The translations under genes and the position numbers were made by a program. Shown one piece after another: positions 8,755-20,681 of a stretch of 35,291 nt of DNA. The stretch comes from Cellulosimicrobium sp. CUA-896 (GTDB taxonomy: Bacteria > Actinomycetota > Actinomycetes > Actinomycetales > Cellulomonadaceae). Within the stretch, counting starts at the first letter, position 1, and every line of letters starts with the position of its first letter. The DNA lies in NCBI RefSeq assembly GCF_001942335.1, contig NZ_MKKH01000030.1, forward strand, positions 1 through 35,291, written 5' to 3'. Under the pieces are notes generated by a model. That model was not told the origin of the DNA, searched no databases, and saw only the letters and a program-made list of their open reading frames with translations.

Positions 8755-9609
8755 ATGCTGCGCATCGCCGTCCCCAACAAGGGGTCCCTGTCCGAGCCCG
8801 CCGTCGAGATGCTGCGCGAGGCGGGCTACCGCCAGCGCCGGGACTCGCGCGAGCTGGTGCTGGCCGACCCGGACAACGACGTCGAGTTCTTCTTCCTGCG
8901 CCCGCGCGACATCGCGGTGTACGTCGGGTCGGGCACGGTCGACGTCGGCATCACCGGGCGGGACCTGCTCCTGGACTCCGGCGCGGACGCCGTGGAGCAC
9001 ATGCAGCTCGGGTTCGGCGGGTCCACGTTCCGCTACGCGGCCCCAACCGGGACCGTCTCGTCGCTCGAGCAGGTGCAGGGTCTGCGCGTGGCGACGTCGT
9101 ACGAGGTCCTCGTGGGCGAGCACCTGCGCTCGCACGGGGTGGACGCGACGGTGGTCCACCTCGACGGGGCCGTCGAGTCGGCCGTGCAGCTCGGCGTCGC
9201 GGACGTCGTGGCGGACGTCGTGTCCACGGGCACGACGCTGCGCGGTGCGGGCCTGGAGGTGTTCGGCGACCCGATCCTCGTGTCGGAGGCCGTGCTCATC
9301 CGCCCGCGCGCGGTGGCGGAGGCGGACGTCCCGCCGGGCGTGGAGGTGCTCAGCCGGCGACTGCAGGGCGTGCTCACCGCTCGCCAGTACGTGCTCATGG
9401 ACTACGACGTGCCCGTCTCGCTCGTCGAGCAGGCCGTGGCGATCACGCCCGGCCTGGAGTCGCCGACGGTGTCGCCGCTGCACGACCGCGACTGGGCCGC
9501 GGTGCGAGCCATGGTGCGCCGGGACCGCACGAACCAGGTCATGGACGCGCTGTACGACGTGGGCGCGCGCGCGATCCTCGTGACGCGGATCCACGCGTCC
9601 CGCCTCTGA
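8755..9609 (+). CDS. hisG: ATP phosphoribosyltransferase (long form)
   Basis: 284 residues. It joins ATP and PRPP in the first, feedback-inhibited step of histidine synthesis. This is the long HisG form, which carries its own C-terminal ACT-like histidine-binding domain and needs no HisZ. Visible: [19 protein letters not shown], the catalytic-domain [30 protein letters not shown] (PRPP/phosphate loop), and the C-terminal part [20 protein letters not shown] with [22 protein letters not shown] 8755 has GAGG at 8745-8748, spacing six. It is intact. Confidence 0.96.
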   Translation: MLRIAVPNKGSLSEPAVEMLREAGYRQRRDSRELVLADPDNDVEFFFLRPRDIAVYVGSGTVDVGITGRDLLLDSGADAVEHMQLGFGGSTFRYAAPTGTVSSLEQVQGLRVATSYEVLVGEHLRSHGVDATVVHLDGAVESAVQLGVADVVADVVSTGTTLRGAGLEVFGDPILVSEAVLIRPRAVAEADVPPGVEVLSRRLQGVLTARQYVLMDYDVPVSLVEQAVAITPGLESPTVSPLHDRDWAAVRAMVRRDRTNQVMDALYDVGARAILVTRIHASRL

Positions 9610-9626
9610 GCCGGCGGCGTGAGGCG

Positions 9627-10115
9627 ATGAACGCCGACCCGCGCGAGCCGGCGGGGTCGCCCGGCGATGACCCGTACCGCGTGTTCCGTCCCCGGTTCGG
9701 CCTCGCCTCCGCGTGGGCGACGGGCGTCGTCGTGGTCGGCGGGTGCGTCCTGGTGGGGTTCACCGCCTCCGGCGCGCTGGGGACGGCGCTGGTCAACCGC
9801 CTCTCGCTGGCGGTGTTCGCCCTGTTCGCCGCGTGGCTGCTGTGGCGGCTCGGCGGCGTCCACGCCGTCCCCAGCCCGCAGGGGCTGACGGTGCGCAACG
9901 TCATCTACACGCGCCGCCTCGACTGGGCGCAGGTCGTGTCCGTGCGCCTGGGCAGCGGGGACCCCTGGGTGCACCTCGACCTGGCGGACGGCTCGACCCT
10001 CGCCGTCATGGGCATCCAGACCGCCGACGGCGCCCGCGGGCAGGCCGAGGCGCGGCGCCTCGCCGCGCTCGTCCAGGCCCACGGCGAGGCGCCCGAGCAC
10101 GACCGCCCCGGCTGA
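9627..10115 (+). CDS. PH-domain-like membrane protein
   Basis: 162 residues, function unknown. The N-terminal 25 residues are polar. Two membrane segments follow (about 30-52, AWATGVVVVGGCVLVGFTAS, and 60-75, LAVFALFAAWLLWRL). After them comes a small bacterial PH-like domain starting VHAVPSPQGLTVRNVIYTRR, with the pattern RLDWAQVVSVRLGSGDPWVHLDL typical of these folds. A similar membrane protein lies near ribH in mycobacteria, so its place after rib/his genes is conserved context rather than evidence of function. ATG 9627 has GAGG only two bases upstream, so the start may lie further downstream. No stop-overlap with hisG. Confidence 0.75.
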   Translation: MNADPREPAGSPGDDPYRVFRPRFGLASAWATGVVVVGGCVLVGFTASGALGTALVNRLSLAVFALFAAWLLWRLGGVHAVPSPQGLTVRNVIYTRRLDWAQVVSVRLGSGDPWVHLDLADGSTLAVMGIQTADGARGQAEARRLAALVQAHGEAPEHDRPG

Positions 10116-10175
10116 CCCGACCGCCGCCGTGCGCGGCACGCCGGGTCGTGGCCGCCACGGGCGCCCAGTGACGAC

Positions 10176-10206
10176 AGAGGCCCCCTGCGTCGTGCAGGGG
10201 GCCTCT
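10176..10206. terminator. Strong bidirectional hairpin between the PH protein and the helicase
   Basis: A perfect 13-bp stem: AGAGGCCCCCTGC (10176-10188) pairs with GCAGGGGGCCTCT (10194-10206) around the loop GTCGT. It lies between two convergent genes, 60 bases after the PH-protein stop and 37 bases after the helicase stop on the other strand, so it can serve both. Confidence 0.85.
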
Positions 10207-10243
10207 CACGCACCCGCCGGTGGCGGGTCGGGTGCCGGTCCGG

Positions 10244-13212
<2,969 letters not shown>

Positions 13213-13216
<4 letters not shown>

Positions 13217-14179
13217 CCGGCCCCTCGACGGGACGCGAAGGGCCCGCGCGCCGCCCTCCGCTCGACGCGTCCATGACGCTCCTCAACGAGGTCATGCATC
13301 GCCCCCTCGACCCCGGGTACGCCGACGCGGCCGCACGGCGGGCCGCGCAGGGCGCGCCCCGGCGTCGCCGCGCCGAGCGCGGTCGCGCTCGCCGCGCTCG
13401 CCGTGACGCTCGGCGTCGTCACCGCCGCGGCCGCGGTGGACCTGCGCGCGCCGCAGCCCGCCGTGCTCGCCGCCCGCGAGACGCTCGAGGAGGAGATCAC
13501 CGACCGGCAGGCCGACGCCGACGAGCTCGCGACGCGAGGACGGGCGCTGTCCGCGGAGATCGAGCAGCTCCAGGACGAGGCGCTGGGCGCGGGCGGCGGC
13601 GAGGTGCTCGAGGGCCTGCAGCAGGAGGGGGTCCTCACCGGGTCCCGGGCGGTCGAGGGACCGGGCGTCGTCGTGACGCTCGACGACGGGGGCGGAGGTC
13701 TCGACCCGGACGACGACAGCTCCGACTCCCTCGTCAAGGACTCCGACCTGCAGCGTGTGGTCAACGGCCTGTGGGCCGGCGGCGCCGAGGCGGTCGCGAT
13801 CAACGATCAGCGGCTGACCGGTCTGTCCGCGATCCGCGCCGCGGGCGACGCCGTCCTCGTCGACCTCCAGCCGCTCGTCCCGCCCTACCACGTCGAGGCG
13901 ATCGGCGACGCGGACGCGCTGCGCACCTCCCTCGTCCGCACAGGCGCCTCGGACTACCTGCGGCTGCTCAGCAGCCAGTACGGCATCCAGTCCAGCACCA
14001 CCGCGCAGAGCAGCCTCGAGATCCCCGGTCGCCCGAGCCCCACGCTGTACTTCGCGGACGTCCCCGGCGCGCCCGTAGACTCCGACCCGAACCCGGGCGG
14101 CGGCGGTCCTTCCGACGGCGAGCCGGACCTCGGGGACGGCACCGGTACCCGCGTCGAACGGCAGGAGAACGTCGAATGA
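13213..14179 (+). CDS. DUF881 membrane-anchored protein (first copy, frameshifted)
   Basis: DUF881 proteins are single-pass membrane proteins of unknown biochemical role, found with a small basic protein near cell-wall and division genes. Here: a short cytoplasmic head with SMTLLNEVMHRPLDPGYADA, a membrane segment (AVALAALAVTLGVVTAAAAV), a coiled coil (about EEEITDRQADADELATRGRA) and the conserved domain with GPGVVVTLDD, VVNGLWAGGAEAVAINDQRL and LLSSQYGIQ. The head and the membrane segment are in different frames, with the shift near 13355-13364. It overlaps pgsA (GTGA at 13213-13216) and sbp (ATGA at 14176-14179), so the three are one translational unit. Confidence 0.87.
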
Positions 14180-14508
14180 TCGCAGTCGTCGGACTGGTCG
14201 TGGGAGTCGTCGCCGGGCTCGTGCTGCAACCCACCGTGCCCGTCTCGCTGCAGCCCTACCTGCCGATCGCGGTCGTCGCCGCGCTCGACGCGCTCTCCGG
14301 CGGCCTGCGCGCGATGCTCGACGGGCTGTTCGACGACAAGGTCTTCCTCGTGTCGTTCCTGTCGAACGTCGTCGTCGCGGCCCTCATCGTGTTCCTCGGC
14401 GACCAGCTCGGCGTCGGCAGCCAGCTGTCCACCGCCGTCGTCGTCGTCCTCGGCATCCGCATCTTCTCCAACGCGGCCGCGATCCGCCGCCACATCTTCA
14501 AGGCCTGA
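14176..14508 (+). CDS. sbp: Small basic protein, DUF1290 (Sbp)
   Basis: 110 residues, intact. Three hydrophobic membrane segments are visible: IAVVGLVVGVVAGLVLQP, YLPIAVVAALDALSGGLRAM and FLVSFLSNVVVAALIVFLGD, with a fourth part around STAVVVVLGIRIFSNAA. The N-terminal V-G-L-V-x-G-x3-G and the ALDALSGGLRAMLDGLFDD motif are typical of DUF1290. The biochemical function is unknown; the gene sits between two DUF881 genes in most actinobacteria, next to division and FHA genes, so it probably works with them at the envelope. The start overlaps the previous stop and the next GTG follows two bases after the TGA. Confidence 0.93.
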   Translation: MIAVVGLVVGVVAGLVLQPTVPVSLQPYLPIAVVAALDALSGGLRAMLDGLFDDKVFLVSFLSNVVVAALIVFLGDQLGVGSQLSTAVVVVLGIRIFSNAAAIRRHIFKA

Positions 14509-14510
14509 CC

Positions 14511-15838
14511 GTGCCTCGTTCACCACGCCCCACCCCGCCCCCCGAGCCCGACGGCACCGCCGACGAGGCCACCACCGTGCCGGTGCCCCCCGACGACGCC
14601 ACCGCCGACACGGTCGGCGACGCCACCGACCCCGCTTCCACCACACCCGCCACGCACGACGGCGGGGACGACGCCGCGGCGAGCCCGGCCACCGACCCCA
14701 CCGAGCCCGCCGCCGGCGACGCCGGTCCCGAGGTCCCGGCCTTCGAATCCCCGGCGTTCGAGGCCCCGGATTCCGAGGCGCGGATACCGAGGTCGACGCT
14801 CGGGACGGCGCCGCTGCGGAACCCACCGGCGCCACGGGCGAGCAGCGCGCCACGGCCCCCGCGCCCCAGGAGGATCAGCCCGCGCCGTCCGACGGCGACG
14901 CCGTCACGGCGGCGACGTCCGCCTCCGGGCCCGACGTCACCGACACCCCCGCCGACGCGCCGACCGACGCGCCGTCGGACGACCGCACGGACGCCGAGGA
15001 CCACTCCGCCGCCGACGCGCCCGCTGCACCGCCGATGGCTCCCGCCACGCCCGAGGAGCGCGCGCCGGCGCGCCCCGCCGCGGCGCACGGGCGGCACGGC
15101 GCCCCGACACTGCCGGAGCCGGGCGGGCTCCGCGGCCTCGCGCAGGCGCTGCGCCCGCGCGCGAACCGGTCCCAGCTCGTCGTCGGCGTGCTGTGCGCGC
15201 TCCTCGGCTTCGCGCTCGTCGTCCAGGTCAGCCAGACCCAGGAGGACCAGCTGTCGAGCCTGCGGCAGACGGACCTCGTGCGCCTGCTGGACGACGTCAC
15301 GCAGCGGTCCGGGGAGCTGGAGGACCAGGTCGCGTCGCTGCGCGCCACCCGCGACGAGCTGCGCTCCGGGTCCGGCCGCGAGCGGGCCGCGCTGGAGGTG
15401 GCGCGCGAGCAGCAGCAGACGCAGGGCATCCTCTCGGGCCGTCTGCCGGCGCAGGGGCCGGGCGTCGAGATCGAGGTCGCCGAGAGCGGGGCGCCCCTCG
15501 ACGCGTTCCTGCTCTTCAACGTGCTGGAGGAGCTGCGCAACGCCGGCGCGGAGGCGATGGAGGTCAACGGGGTGCGGCTCGTGGCGAGCAGCTACTTCGA
15601 GGACTCGGCCGAGGGCGTGGTCGTCGACGGGCAGGTGATCGCGTCGCCGTACCGGTGGACGGTGATCGGCGACCCCTCGACGCTGGAGACCGCGCTCGAG
15701 ATCCCGGGCGGGGCGATGGCCTCCCTGCGCTCGGACGGCGCACGCACGACCATCCGGCAGCTCGACGAGGTCGCCGTCACGGCGACGCGCGAGCCGAGCA
15801 CCCCGCAGTACGCGACCCCCGTGCCCGCGCAGGAGTGA
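14511..15838 (+). CDS. DUF881 membrane-anchored protein (second copy, frameshifted)
   Basis: About 442 residues, longer than the first copy because of a roughly 200-residue N-terminal extension rich in Asp, Pro, Ala and Thr, predicted disordered and cytoplasmic. A basic stretch (LRGLAQALRPRANRS), a membrane helix (QLVVGVLCALLGFALVVQVS), a coiled coil (SGELEDQVASLRATRDEL) and the DUF881 domain follow (GPGVEIEVAE, LLFNVLEELRNAGAEAMEVN, VIASPYRWTVIGD). The frame changes near 14780 inside the extension: VPAFESPAFEAP is in one frame, DTEVDARDGAAAEPTG onward in another. GTG 14511 lies two bases after the sbp stop. The extension is unusual in length, though its sequence is low complexity. Confidence 0.85.
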
Positions 15839-15944
15839 CCCGCGCGCGACACCGACGCGTCGGCGAGCCCGGGCGCTACCGGTGCGCGGCCGCACCCGGT
15901 AGGTTGGGATGACCGCGTCGTGTGCACCGCATGACCTGCGCATG

Positions 15945-15950
15945 TAGTAG
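15945..15950 (+). promoter_or_regulatory. Candidate -10 box for the FHA gene
   Basis: TAGTAG (or TAGTTT three bases on) stands in a short AT-richer patch at 15941-15954. It would start transcription near 15958, giving a leader of about 75 bases before ATG 16032. No clear -35 is seen. The rest of 15839-16031 holds no gene; in mycobacteria gcvH lies at this point. Confidence 0.35.
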
Positions 15951-16031
15951 TTTCTCGGCGTGGAGCGGACGCTCCCGACGCGTGACGACCGAGGTCAGCG
16001 CACGCCGTGCCGACAGCCCCGAGGAGGCGAG

Positions 16032-16514
16032 ATGACAGTCCCAGGCGGTCCTGAGGTGCCGAACCGGGGGGTGGGCGACACGACCATCAGCTTCGGCCGC
16101 ATCGAGGCGCCGGCCGAGGAGGGCGTGCAGCCCGGCGGGCTGAGCCCGGAGGAGCACGCGGCGGTCGCGGCGCTGCCGCGCCACTCCGCGCTCCTGATCA
16201 TGCAGCGCGGCCCCGGGCAGGGCTCGCGGTTCCTCCTCGACGCCGAGCGGACCGTCGCCGGCCGTTCCGAGCACGCCGACATCTTCCTCGACGACGTGAC
16301 CGTCTCCCGCAAGCACGCGGAGTTCGTGCGCGAGGACGACCGGTTCGTCGTGCGCGACGTCGGTTCGCTCAACGGCACGTACGTCAACCGCAGCCGGATC
16401 GACGCCGCCGTGCTCGCCACCGGCGACGAGGTGCAGATCGGCAAGTACCGGCTCACCTTCCACGCCAGCCGGCACGCCGGCCCCGCGACGGACGGCCCGG
16501 CCCCGCAGTCGTGA
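16032..16514 (+). CDS. garA: FHA-domain regulator, GarA/OdhI type
   Basis: 160 residues, intact. GarA/OdhI binds and inhibits 2-oxoglutarate dehydrogenase and steers glutamate metabolism; phosphorylation of an N-terminal Thr makes its own FHA domain fold back and releases the targets. The C-terminal FHA domain (about residues 55-145) has VAGRSEHADIFLDD, VSRKHAEF and GSLNGTYVN, with Arg, Ser, His and Asn ligands for phosphothreonine. The N-terminal GDTTISF at residues 15-21 resembles the ETTSVF kinase site, with the Thr-Thr pair kept. ATG 16032 has AGGAGG at 16022-16027. The stop overlaps the GTG of ftsR. Function follows from family and gene order. Confidence 0.9.
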   Translation: MTVPGGPEVPNRGVGDTTISFGRIEAPAEEGVQPGGLSPEEHAAVAALPRHSALLIMQRGPGQGSRFLLDAERTVAGRSEHADIFLDDVTVSRKHAEFVREDDRFVVRDVGSLNGTYVNRSRIDAAVLATGDEVQIGKYRLTFHASRHAGPATDGPAPQS

Positions 16515-17262
16515 GCGTGCCCACCGGCGCCGCGCACGCACCCGAGCCGGGCGAGGCGCCCACGAGCCCTGGCCGCAGGGGATCTCGCGCCGCGCGACGA
16601 TGCGGATCTCCGACGTGCTCGGCGCCCTGCGCCCCGAGTTCCCCAACGTCAGCCACTCCAAGCTGCGGTTCCTCGAGGAGCAGGGGCTCATCGAACCGGT
16701 GCGCACCCCGGCCGGGTACCGCCAGTACAGCCCGGCGGACGTCGAACGGCTGCGCTACGTGCTCGTCGAGCAGCGCGACCGCTACCTGCCGCTGCGGGTC
16801 ATCAAGGACAAGCTGGCCGCGCTCGACTCCGGCGCGGACTACGAGGCGCCCGTGCCGCGGCTGGCGACCACGGACGGCGACGCCGGGCCGGTGCGGCGGC
16901 GGTACACGGTCGAGACGTTGGCCGCGGCGGCCGGCGTCGAGCGTCCCCTCGTCGACGGGCTCGTCGCGGCGGGCGTGCTGCACCCCACGACGGGCGGGCA
17001 GCTCGACGCGCACGCCCTGGACGTCGTCGTCATCGCCGCCGGCCTCGCCGAGTACGGCATCGAGCCACGGCACCTGCGCACCCTGCGCACCGCCGCCGAC
17101 CGGCACGTGAACCTCGTGGAGCAGGTCGTGGCGCCCTGGCGCAGCCAGCAGACGGCGTCGGCGCGCGCCCACGCCGACAGCCTCGCGACCGAGATCGGCG
17201 AGCTCTGCGCGCGCCTGCACACCGTGTTCGTCCGGCAGGGCGTCGACGACCTCACCCGCTGA
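16511..17262 (+). CDS. ftsR: MerR-family regulator FtsR (frameshifted near its 5' end)
   Basis: MerR-like transcription regulator; FtsR activates ftsZ in corynebacteria, and the M. tuberculosis counterpart is Rv1828. The winged helix begins MRISDVLGALRPEFPNVSHS and continues with KLRFLEEQGLIEPVRTPAGY and RQYSPADVERLRYVLVEQRD. A second, degenerate MerR-like half lies at about 105-175 (YTVETLAAAAGVERPLVDGL). Homologues carry an N-terminal ..WPQGISRRATMRISDV, which is visible only if one C is restored near 16569; the start is then GTG 16511, overlapping the garA stop. Without the correction translation would begin at ATG 16600. The DNA-binding part is intact. Confidence 0.88.
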
Positions 17263-17324
17263 GCCCTCGCCGCCGCGAGCGCCTCGAGGTGCCCGCAGCC
17301 GCTGCCGGACGCCGCCGCCCGGCG

Positions 17325-17336
17325 TACCGTGGACGC
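17325..17336 (+). promoter_or_regulatory. Leaderless promoter of the bifunctional nuclease gene
   Basis: A TACCGT -10 box at 17325-17330 is followed by six bases and GTG 17337, with no Shine-Dalgarno sequence. The spacing suggests a leaderless transcript, although read-through from ftsR is also possible. Confidence 0.45.
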
Positions 17337-17828
17337 GTGAGCGAGGACGTGCCGATGGTGCCCGTGGAGGTCCTGGGGGTGCGCCAGCAGCAGCGCGACC
17401 AGGAGATCGTCGTGCTGCTGCTCGACGGCGCGTCCGACCTCGTGGTGCCCATCGTCATCGGCCCGCGCGAGGCCAGCGCGATCGCGATGGCGCAGGCCGG
17501 GCTGCCGACCCCGCGGCCCATGACGCACGACCTGCTGCGTGATCTGCTCGAGGCCGTCGACGTGCGTCTCGAGGCCGCCGAGATCGTCGCCCTCGACGGC
17601 GGCGTGTTCTTCGCCGAGCTCGTGCTCAGCAACGGGCGCCGTCTCGACTCGCGCGCGTCGGACGCCATCGCGGTCGCCGTGCGCACCGGCAGCCCGGTGC
17701 TGTGCTCGGCCGAGGTCGTGGCCACGGCGGGCGTGGAGGTCGTGGACGTGGCGCAGCAGGAGGAGGTCGAGCGTTTCCGCGACTTCCTCGAGAACGTGAC
17801 ACCGGAGGACTTCACGACCGACGAGTGA
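17337..17828 (+). CDS. Bifunctional nuclease family protein (DUF151/BFN)
   Basis: 163 residues, intact. Family signature: VPVEVLGVRQQQRDQEIVVL, VPIVIGPREASAIAMAQAGL, RPMTHDLLRDLLEAVD, FFAELVLSNGR and LDSRASDAIAVAVRTGSPVL. Plant and bacterial relatives degrade RNA and DNA in vitro, but the cellular role in actinobacteria is unknown. An acidic tail follows (EEVERFRDFLENVTPEDFTT). The gene sits between the two MerR genes, the same position as Rv1829 in M. tuberculosis. GTG 17337 is favoured by its -10 box; ATG 17355 is an alternative start. Confidence 0.92.
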   Translation: MSEDVPMVPVEVLGVRQQQRDQEIVVLLLDGASDLVVPIVIGPREASAIAMAQAGLPTPRPMTHDLLRDLLEAVDVRLEAAEIVALDGGVFFAELVLSNGRRLDSRASDAIAVAVRTGSPVLCSAEVVATAGVEVVDVAQQEEVERFRDFLENVTPEDFTTDE

Positions 17829-17950
17829 GGCACCCCGTGCGGCCTGGTCCGAGCCAGTCCGCGACACGCGCAGCGCGTCCGCCCGTCGGTCGTTGACGAC
17901 CCCCTCCGGCGCCCATAGCGTGGACGACGACATCATCCCAGGAGGCGACA

Positions 17951-18541
<591 letters not shown>

Positions 18542-18593
18542 CCCCACGCCGGGCGGGACGCCGTACCGGCGCCCGTCGTTCCCGGGAGTACGC

Positions 18594-19310
18594 GTGCGCC
18601 TCGTCCATCACGGCCATTCGTGCGTGACGCTGCACCACGGCCACGCCGCCGTGGTCGTCGATCCCGGGACGCTCAGCGACGCCGGGGCGGCGCTGCGGGA
18701 CGCGACCGCGGTCCTGGTCACCCATCAGCACCCGGACCACGTCGACGTGGCGGTCCTCACGGACGCGCTGCGCGCCCGGCCCGTTCTCGAGGTGTGGGCG
18801 CCGCACGACGCGGCCGCCGCCGTGCGGCGTGCGCTGCCCGGCGACGACGCCGGCCGCGTGCACGTCGTCGTCCCCGGGGACGGGCTCACCCTCGACGGGG
18901 TCGAGGTCCTCGTCGGGGGAGGGGAGCACGCGGTCGTGCACCGCGACGTCCCGCGCGTCGCCAACGTCACCTACCTGCTGCGCGCCGACGGCACGACGGT
19001 GCACCACCCCGGCGACTCGCTCGACGTGCCCGGCGCCCCGGGGGTCCTGGACCCGCTCGTCGGCGCACGGCTCGACGTGCTGCTCGCGCCCGTGGCGGCC
19101 CCCTGGCTCAAGCTCGCCGAGACGATCGACGTGGTGCGGGCGGTCGACCCGCGCGTCGTCGTGCCCGTCCACGACGCGGTGCTGTCCGCGGCGGGCCGCG
19201 GGCTCGTCGACCGGCTGCTCGGCGAGGCCCGCACCGGCGGCACGTACGACTACCGGCCGCTGCGCCCGGGAGAGTCGCTCGACGTGCCCGGCACCCGGCG
19301 CGACGGCTGA
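18594..19310 (+). CDS. Metallo-beta-lactamase-fold hydrolase, UlaG-like
   Basis: 238 residues, intact. Zn-dependent hydrolase fold: the opening VRLVHHGHSCVTLHHGHAAV, the metal motif VTHQHPDHVD (H-x-H-x-D-H), then GGEHAVVH, VHHPGDSLDVPG and the late VVVPVHDAVLSAAG supply further His/Asp ligands. UlaG is an L-ascorbate 6-phosphate lactonase, but this broad family has many other members and I cannot name the substrate. GTG 18594 has GGGAG at 18584-18588, spacing five. It follows the MerR gene by 52 bases and ends only seven bases before the convergent cardiolipin synthase stop. Confidence 0.85.
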   Translation: MRLVHHGHSCVTLHHGHAAVVVDPGTLSDAGAALRDATAVLVTHQHPDHVDVAVLTDALRARPVLEVWAPHDAAAAVRRALPGDDAGRVHVVVPGDGLTLDGVEVLVGGGEHAVVHRDVPRVANVTYLLRADGTTVHHPGDSLDVPGAPGVLDPLVGARLDVLLAPVAAPWLKLAETIDVVRAVDPRVVVPVHDAVLSAAGRGLVDRLLGEARTGGTYDYRPLRPGESLDVPGTRRDG

Positions 19311-19317
19311 CCGCCGA

Positions 19318-20571
19318 TCACAGCAGGGGCCACAGCGGCGACAGGATGACCTCGCCCAGCTTCGCGGCGACGTGCCGCGACTCCCACTCCTCGAGCGTGA
19401 GCTCGCGGGTGTTCGTCAGGTCGACCTCGAACACCTTCTCCATCTGCTCGGCCATGTCCGGGTCGGTGATCTCGAGGTTCACCTCGTAGTTCCCGGTGAG
19501 GGACAGGCGGTCGATGTTCGCCGTGCCGATGGTCGTCCACCGGCCGTCGATCGTCGCCGTCTTGGCGTGCACCATCGCGCTGCGGAACAGGTGGATGCGC
19601 ACGCCGCCGCGCAGCAGCTCCTCGTACAGGCCGCGCGAGAGCCAGTCCGCGAGCACGTGGTTCGACCGCTCGGGCACCAGGACACGCACGTCGACGCCGC
19701 GCGCCGCGGCCGCGAGGAGCGCCGCGAGGATCTCCCGGTCCGGGATGAAGTACGCCTGCGTGATGAGCACGTGCGAGCTCGCGCGGTCGATCGCGTCGAG
19801 GTACAGGCCGCGGATGGGGAAGACCAGGTGCGCCGGCGCGTTGCGCGCCGCGCGCAGCCGCGGCTCCCAGTGGACCGAACCGGGGTCGGCCAGGACCGGC
19901 TGGTCGGCCGACCGGTTGGCGTTCCAGAAGTCCACGAACGCGTTGCGCAGCTCCCACACGCTCGGCCCCTCGAGCCGCACGTGGGTGTCCCGCCACTGCG
20001 TCGCGTACAGGGACCCGATGTTGTAGCCGCCGACGAAGCCGACCTCGTCGTCGACGACGAGGATCTTGCGGTGGTCCCGCCCGGACTTGCGCACGTTGAG
20101 CATGAGCACGCCGGGACGGAACACCGGGTAGCGGATGACGTGGACGGGAGCGGGCAGGTCGAAGAACGCGCGCGGCACGACGAGGTTCGCGAAGCCGTCG
20201 TAGATGACGTAGACGTCCACGCCCCGCGCGCTCGCGTCGACCAGCGCCTGCTTGAACTCCGCGCCGACGGCGTCGCCCTTCCAGATGTACGTCTCCAGCA
20301 GGATGCAGCGCTGCGCCCCGCGGATCGCGTCGAGCATCGCGCGATACAGGTCGTCGCCGAACGTGTAGAGCGTGGTCGTCGTCCCGGCGACCTCGACGGC
20401 GTCGGGCTGCGAGCGGGGGAAGGACGCCTCGACGGCGTTGCGGCGCCGACGGACCGCGTCCGCGACCACGAGCGCGCCCGCGAGGGTCACCGGGACGGCG
20501 GCGGCCGCCACGCACCCGCGGACCAGCAGACGGCGCGCCGCGCGCCACGACCCGTCGGTGAGGATTCGCAC
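19318..20571 (-). CDS. Cardiolipin synthase / phospholipase D-family protein
   Basis: 417 residues with two complete phospholipase D catalytic motifs: HRKILVVDD (first, about residues 170-180) and HAKTATIDG (second, about 335-345), each followed by a GG/GT-x-N stretch (FVGGYNIG, IGTANID). A membrane segment near the N-terminus (GCVAAAAVPVTLAGALVVAD) anchors it to the cytoplasmic membrane. Bacterial enzymes of this type make cardiolipin by phosphatidyl transfer. GTG 20571 (VRILTDGSW) is chosen because the upstream extension is low-complexity Arg-rich and non-conserved; GGTGAG lies just before. The gene follows the PQQ-like gene by 110 bases in the same direction. It is intact. Confidence 0.88.
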   Translation of the reverse strand: MRILTDGSWRAARRLLVRGCVAAAAVPVTLAGALVVADAVRRRRNAVEASFPRSQPDAVEVAGTTTTLYTFGDDLYRAMLDAIRGAQRCILLETYIWKGDAVGAEFKQALVDASARGVDVYVIYDGFANLVVPRAFFDLPAPVHVIRYPVFRPGVLMLNVRKSGRDHRKILVVDDEVGFVGGYNIGSLYATQWRDTHVRLEGPSVWELRNAFVDFWNANRSADQPVLADPGSVHWEPRLRAARNAPAHLVFPIRGLYLDAIDRASSHVLITQAYFIPDREILAALLAAAARGVDVRVLVPERSNHVLADWLSRGLYEELLRGGVRIHLFRSAMVHAKTATIDGRWTTIGTANIDRLSLTGNYEVNLEITDPDMAEQMEKVFEVDLTNTRELTLEEWESRHVAAKLGEVILSPLWPLL

Positions 20572-20681
20572 GTGCTCACCGTAGCGGCAGGCGTGCGCGG
20601 CGCCAGGGCGGCGCGACGGGCGCCCGAGGTGACCTGCGTCGCGCCCCCGGCGTGCGGCCCTCCCGACCCCCGCCGACCGCC

